The translations under genes and the position numbers were made by a program. Positions 49,333-52,171 of a stretch of DNA of 52,171 bases are shown here, piece after piece. The DNA lies in contig JAHBMJ010003947.1 in the NCBI GenBank assembly GCA_018398765.1, positions 33,566 to 85,736 on the forward strand. The letters are read 5' to 3'. Each line of letters opens with the position of its first letter. Position 1 is the first letter of the stretch. This stretch comes from Chromera velia. Taxonomy: Eukaryota; Sar; Chromeraceae. A model generated the notes under the pieces. The model saw nothing but the letters and a program-made list of their open reading frames with translations, made no database searches and was not told the DNA's origin.

Positions 49333-50262
49333 CTGCATGATTCTCTAAGTTAACGGTGCATGTTTGGTTTAATTGGTTCAATGTTGTTTTGGGGATCCAA
49401 TGGAGTGCCCTCTTGTTATGTGGGAGACATTGGGGTGGTTGGGCGGAGCAATGTGGGAGGAGACAGCACTGGTTGAAGGATCATGAGGGTGTGGAATTGA
49501 AGCGTAACCAGACGGTCAGTAGAGAAAACTGGCGGGTTGACAGGGCTCTCTCTCTCTCTCTTTTGAGTACGGGGGGCGGGGCAGACTCGATCGTGAAGGA
49601 ATTTTTGTCTTTTTCTGCGGGGCTTGCTGCTTACGGCAGGCTGCCAGCAGATGCACACAAATTAATTCTTTTAGTAGATATATTGAGTCATCCTTCGTTC
49701 TATTCTTTCTATTGTCCTTAGATATCCTTTGAATCCTTCTTTCTTTTTCCCTTCCTTCCTTCCTTCCTTCCTTCCTTCCTTCCTAAAGCAGCTTTTAAGG
49801 GTTCAGCTCCCTTCCTGGTTTTTCCCTAGGTTTTTCCTGTACCTCTTTCGCCGCTGGAAACATTGTTTCGATCTGTATGTGGCAGTCTAGCTGCGGGCCT
49901 GCGTGCATACTCCTCAGAGACTGAAATACAAATTAGATTTGTGCAGTCCATGTGTTGCCTTGTATTCACGATTGCGAACTACCCTGCAAGTTTGAGTAAT
50001 TTAGATGAGTAATTTAAAGTAATTTAGAGTAATTTAGCTTAGCAATTTAAAGTAATTTAAAGCAATTTAGAGTAATTTAAAGTAATTTAGAATAGTAAAC
50101 TAAAGTAATTTGGAAGGTTAAATTACTAATTTTGGTCAAACTTTAGAGATCGATTTCTTATGAAGTTATAATATGAACCATAAAGAGTTAGACGTTTAAA
50201 ACCAAATGGGACCATATAAAATTTTATTTACCTGTTAATGATATGCAAACGGGCCCAAAAAG
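49333..50262. other. Intergenic repeats
   Basis: It holds a CTTC tract at about 49745-49785, the segment 49978-50012 shared with 2688-2725, a tandem array of AGTAATTTA-type decamers at about 49990-50110, and at 50207-50262 a diverged copy of the arm found beside the gap. No gene is seen; the open frame at 49356-49721 has no protein-like features. Confidence 0.5.
49990..50110. repeat. AT-rich decamer tandem repeat
   Basis: About a dozen imperfect copies of a 10-base unit (AGTAATTTAA/G) lie in tandem. Confidence 0.8.
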
Positions 50263-51129
50263 GTAGTAACCAGATTTGATTTGATAAGATTTGATTTGAT
50301 TTGAGCTTCAAGGTCAAATCTGACCAGATTTGAGGTAGATTTGAGGTTGAAGTCTAGAGGTTATTCTCGACAGCACTGAAGACAACATGACATAGTCGAC
50401 ACCACTAGCAAATTCTAGAAAGCGCTAAAGACAAGAAAATCTGTTGGTTGGATACAATGGTTAGACTGTGGGCTGTAACAAGATGTTTTTGGAAGGAGAA
50501 GGTGGTAGTGGCGGCGTATTGATACCTAAAAATCCTCTCTCCCTCTCCTTCTCCACCCTGAATCTTGACTTGGCATACAATTACATTATTCTCTCTTTCT
50601 GCAGACCACACTTTCTTCACGTAGCTGGCAGTGTATACTAATGCGGCCTTCTTGTTGTTATGACCTGTGAGATTGTTTAACATCGTTGATCGGTTTGATA
50701 AGGAGGGACACAAGAAGAGCTCAAGGCAAAGAAAGAATTAAGCGTAAAAACTGCCACAGTACAACAAAGAACCACTTCAAACCCTCAATCAAAACTTGAA
50801 TGTCTGAAGAATAGACTAGATGACCTCTTTTTCACTAAACAGACATTTAGAAAAGCTTTTGGGCGTTCATATTCATGTGAAACCGATAAAAAAATCTTTT
50901 TGTGATCTTTTTTTTTTTTTGCACACAAAAAAGTGCGAAGACTTATTTGAGAGACTGAATGACGGATTGACCTCGAAGATTTGAGCCTAATTTTGAGGTT
51001 AAAGGGTCATATTTGAAGTGGATTTGATAGGATTTAATAGGCCCTATCATGCTAAAGTTTTTCAGGCCTAAGATTTGATTTGAGGTTAAACCCTACTTCA
51101 AATCAAATCAAATCAAATCTGGTCACTAC
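50263..51129. mobile_element. Candidate DNA transposon or MITE with terminal inverted repeats and 6-bp target duplication
   Basis: The left end GTAGTAACCAGATTTGATTT matches the reverse complement of the right end GTAGTGACCAGATTTGATTT at 51129. The flanks carry the direct repeat AAAAAG at 50257-50262 and 51130-51135. The 867-base body includes more GATTTGA repeats and a minus-strand frame of 102 codons (50405-50713) with no transposase motif, so it is probably non-autonomous. Confidence 0.7.
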
Positions 51130-51349
51130 AAAAAGGGAGAAAGGACCTCTGAAGGGTCTTTGCATCACAACTTACGTATCAGCGAGCATTTTTAAGGCAT
51201 TCATATCAGTGGGGTCTGGCAGTGAAGCCATAATAAAGATGCAACTTGAACAATTAAACATAAAATAAAATGAAGTGATATTAAACTTATTATGATTAAT
51301 ATTATCTACCTTATTATAGTTAAAGATTTAGTTTTAACTAGAGTTTCGA

Positions 51350-51549
51350 CCTCCCTAAACCTAACTACCACTTAAAAGTTCAGGCCGTATTTTTGGATAA
51401 GCTTGAAAGTCCGCGCCACAGGCGCAGATCATTTATGGTGTCTTAAAAGCCAAAGCCACATATCTGGACGGTGTCTTGACCGTCTACACCGCAGCAGATA
51501 GAGATGATCTTGATTATATTTTTTCAAGTGGCACTTAGGTTCAGGGAGG
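51350..51549. repeat. Short inverted-repeat element
   Basis: CCTCCCTAAACCTAACTACC at 51350 pairs with the reverse complement of about 51522-51549 (CTTAGGTTCAGGGAGG end). It encloses about 145 bases that are more GC-rich than the surroundings. It could be a small MITE or a foldback. Confidence 0.6.
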
Positions 51550-51772
51550 TTAGAGTTTTAACTTAGATTCTAGCTTAGATTCCAACTTTCAAAAGCGTTT
51601 AAAGCGGAAAATTCAATCATTTAATGATCAAAGAAAAGATAATAACAATAAAACCTATATGGAATTATGGTATATATATAATTAGGGGAAATAGGGCCCA
51701 TTTTTTACTAGGCAAAATTGGTTTTATTATTACTTATTTCATATCTAAATTAAACCAGAATAAGAGGAGAGC

Positions 51773-52171
51773 AAAGGTGTTTAGTCACTTGTGATTAGAA
51801 TATATTTAATTATCCCATGAAGTGATTGAATGTGATTGAATAAAGTGATTAATTAGCCAAAGTCCGATTCTTACTAGTCTTTAATACCTTAGGTCATTCT
51901 AATGGTGCGTGGTTTTTTTTTTATGTTATAAAAACAAATGTTTTGGGAGTAGCGTAGAGGCTTGTGCATATCCAGTGCACTGCATGCATGGCCCAGCCCA
52001 TGCAGCCTGGGCCAGCCATGCACGCGCCGGCGCGGCCCATGTACCGCTCCTACTAGCGGCCGCGGCCATGCATCGGTGCATGCATTCGGAGCCGAATAGC
52101 CGATTGTACAGGTTGCATCAAAAATCGGGTCTTCATGCATGAGTTTCAAACACAAGGTAAGATGCAAACTT
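51773..52171 (-). repeat. Dispersed repeat, copy 2 (cut by window end)
   Basis: This is the reverse complement of 7167-7568. It begins with CAAAGGTGTTTAGTCAC and runs to the last base of the window in the GTTTCAAACACAAGGTAAGATGC block, so the true end is outside. Differences from copy 1 are scattered substitutions and small indels, mainly in the GC-rich middle. Confidence 0.85.

Overview
The window is nuclear DNA of a unicellular eukaryote. It has short exons, GT-AG introns ending almost always in TGCAG, very many dinucleotide microsatellites, AT-rich repeat deserts, decayed retroelements and one 15-base assembly gap (30907-30921). A NACHT-ankyrin protein, TGCATGCA palindromes in a shared promoter and abundant (CA)n/(GA)n arrays would fit a chromerid alga such as Chromera or another alveolate. 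That assignment is inference, because there is no rRNA or plastid marker here to confirm it.

Layout. 1-1377: the last four exons of an unrecognised + strand gene. 3195-6166: a 5'-truncated LINE-type reverse-transcriptase pseudogene (+). 8284-15970: a 13-exon - strand gene for a TBC-domain Rab GTPase-activating protein, resembling TBC1D5. 16789-20379: a 6-exon + strand gene for an RNA-recognition-motif (RRM) protein, divergent from the TBC gene across a shared 818-bp promoter. 22018-29215: a 13-exon + strand gene for a 1150-residue, predicted N-myristoylated NACHT-ATPase with ankyrin repeats, an NLR-like architecture. 29567-30500: a decayed unidentified - strand coding region. 33262-36664: a decayed - strand reverse-transcriptase element of a different family, carrying an in-frame coding minisatellite. 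44337-47515: a 5-exon - strand gene for a CELF/Bruno-like protein with three RRMs. 48286-49332: an intronless + strand gene for a four-pass membrane protein, divergent from the CELF-like gene. 49333-52171: repeats, including an 867-bp element with inverted ends and a 6-bp target duplication, and an inverted copy of a repeat also found at 7167-7568.

I built the exon models by hand from splice signals, reading-phase continuity and family motifs. In every multi-exon gene the exon lengths sum to a whole number of codons with no internal stop. The genes do not form one pathway: they cover membrane traffic (TBC), RNA binding (two RRM proteins), a signal-responsive ATPase (NACHT-ANK) and an unknown membrane protein. 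The space between them is mostly transposon debris and simple repeats.
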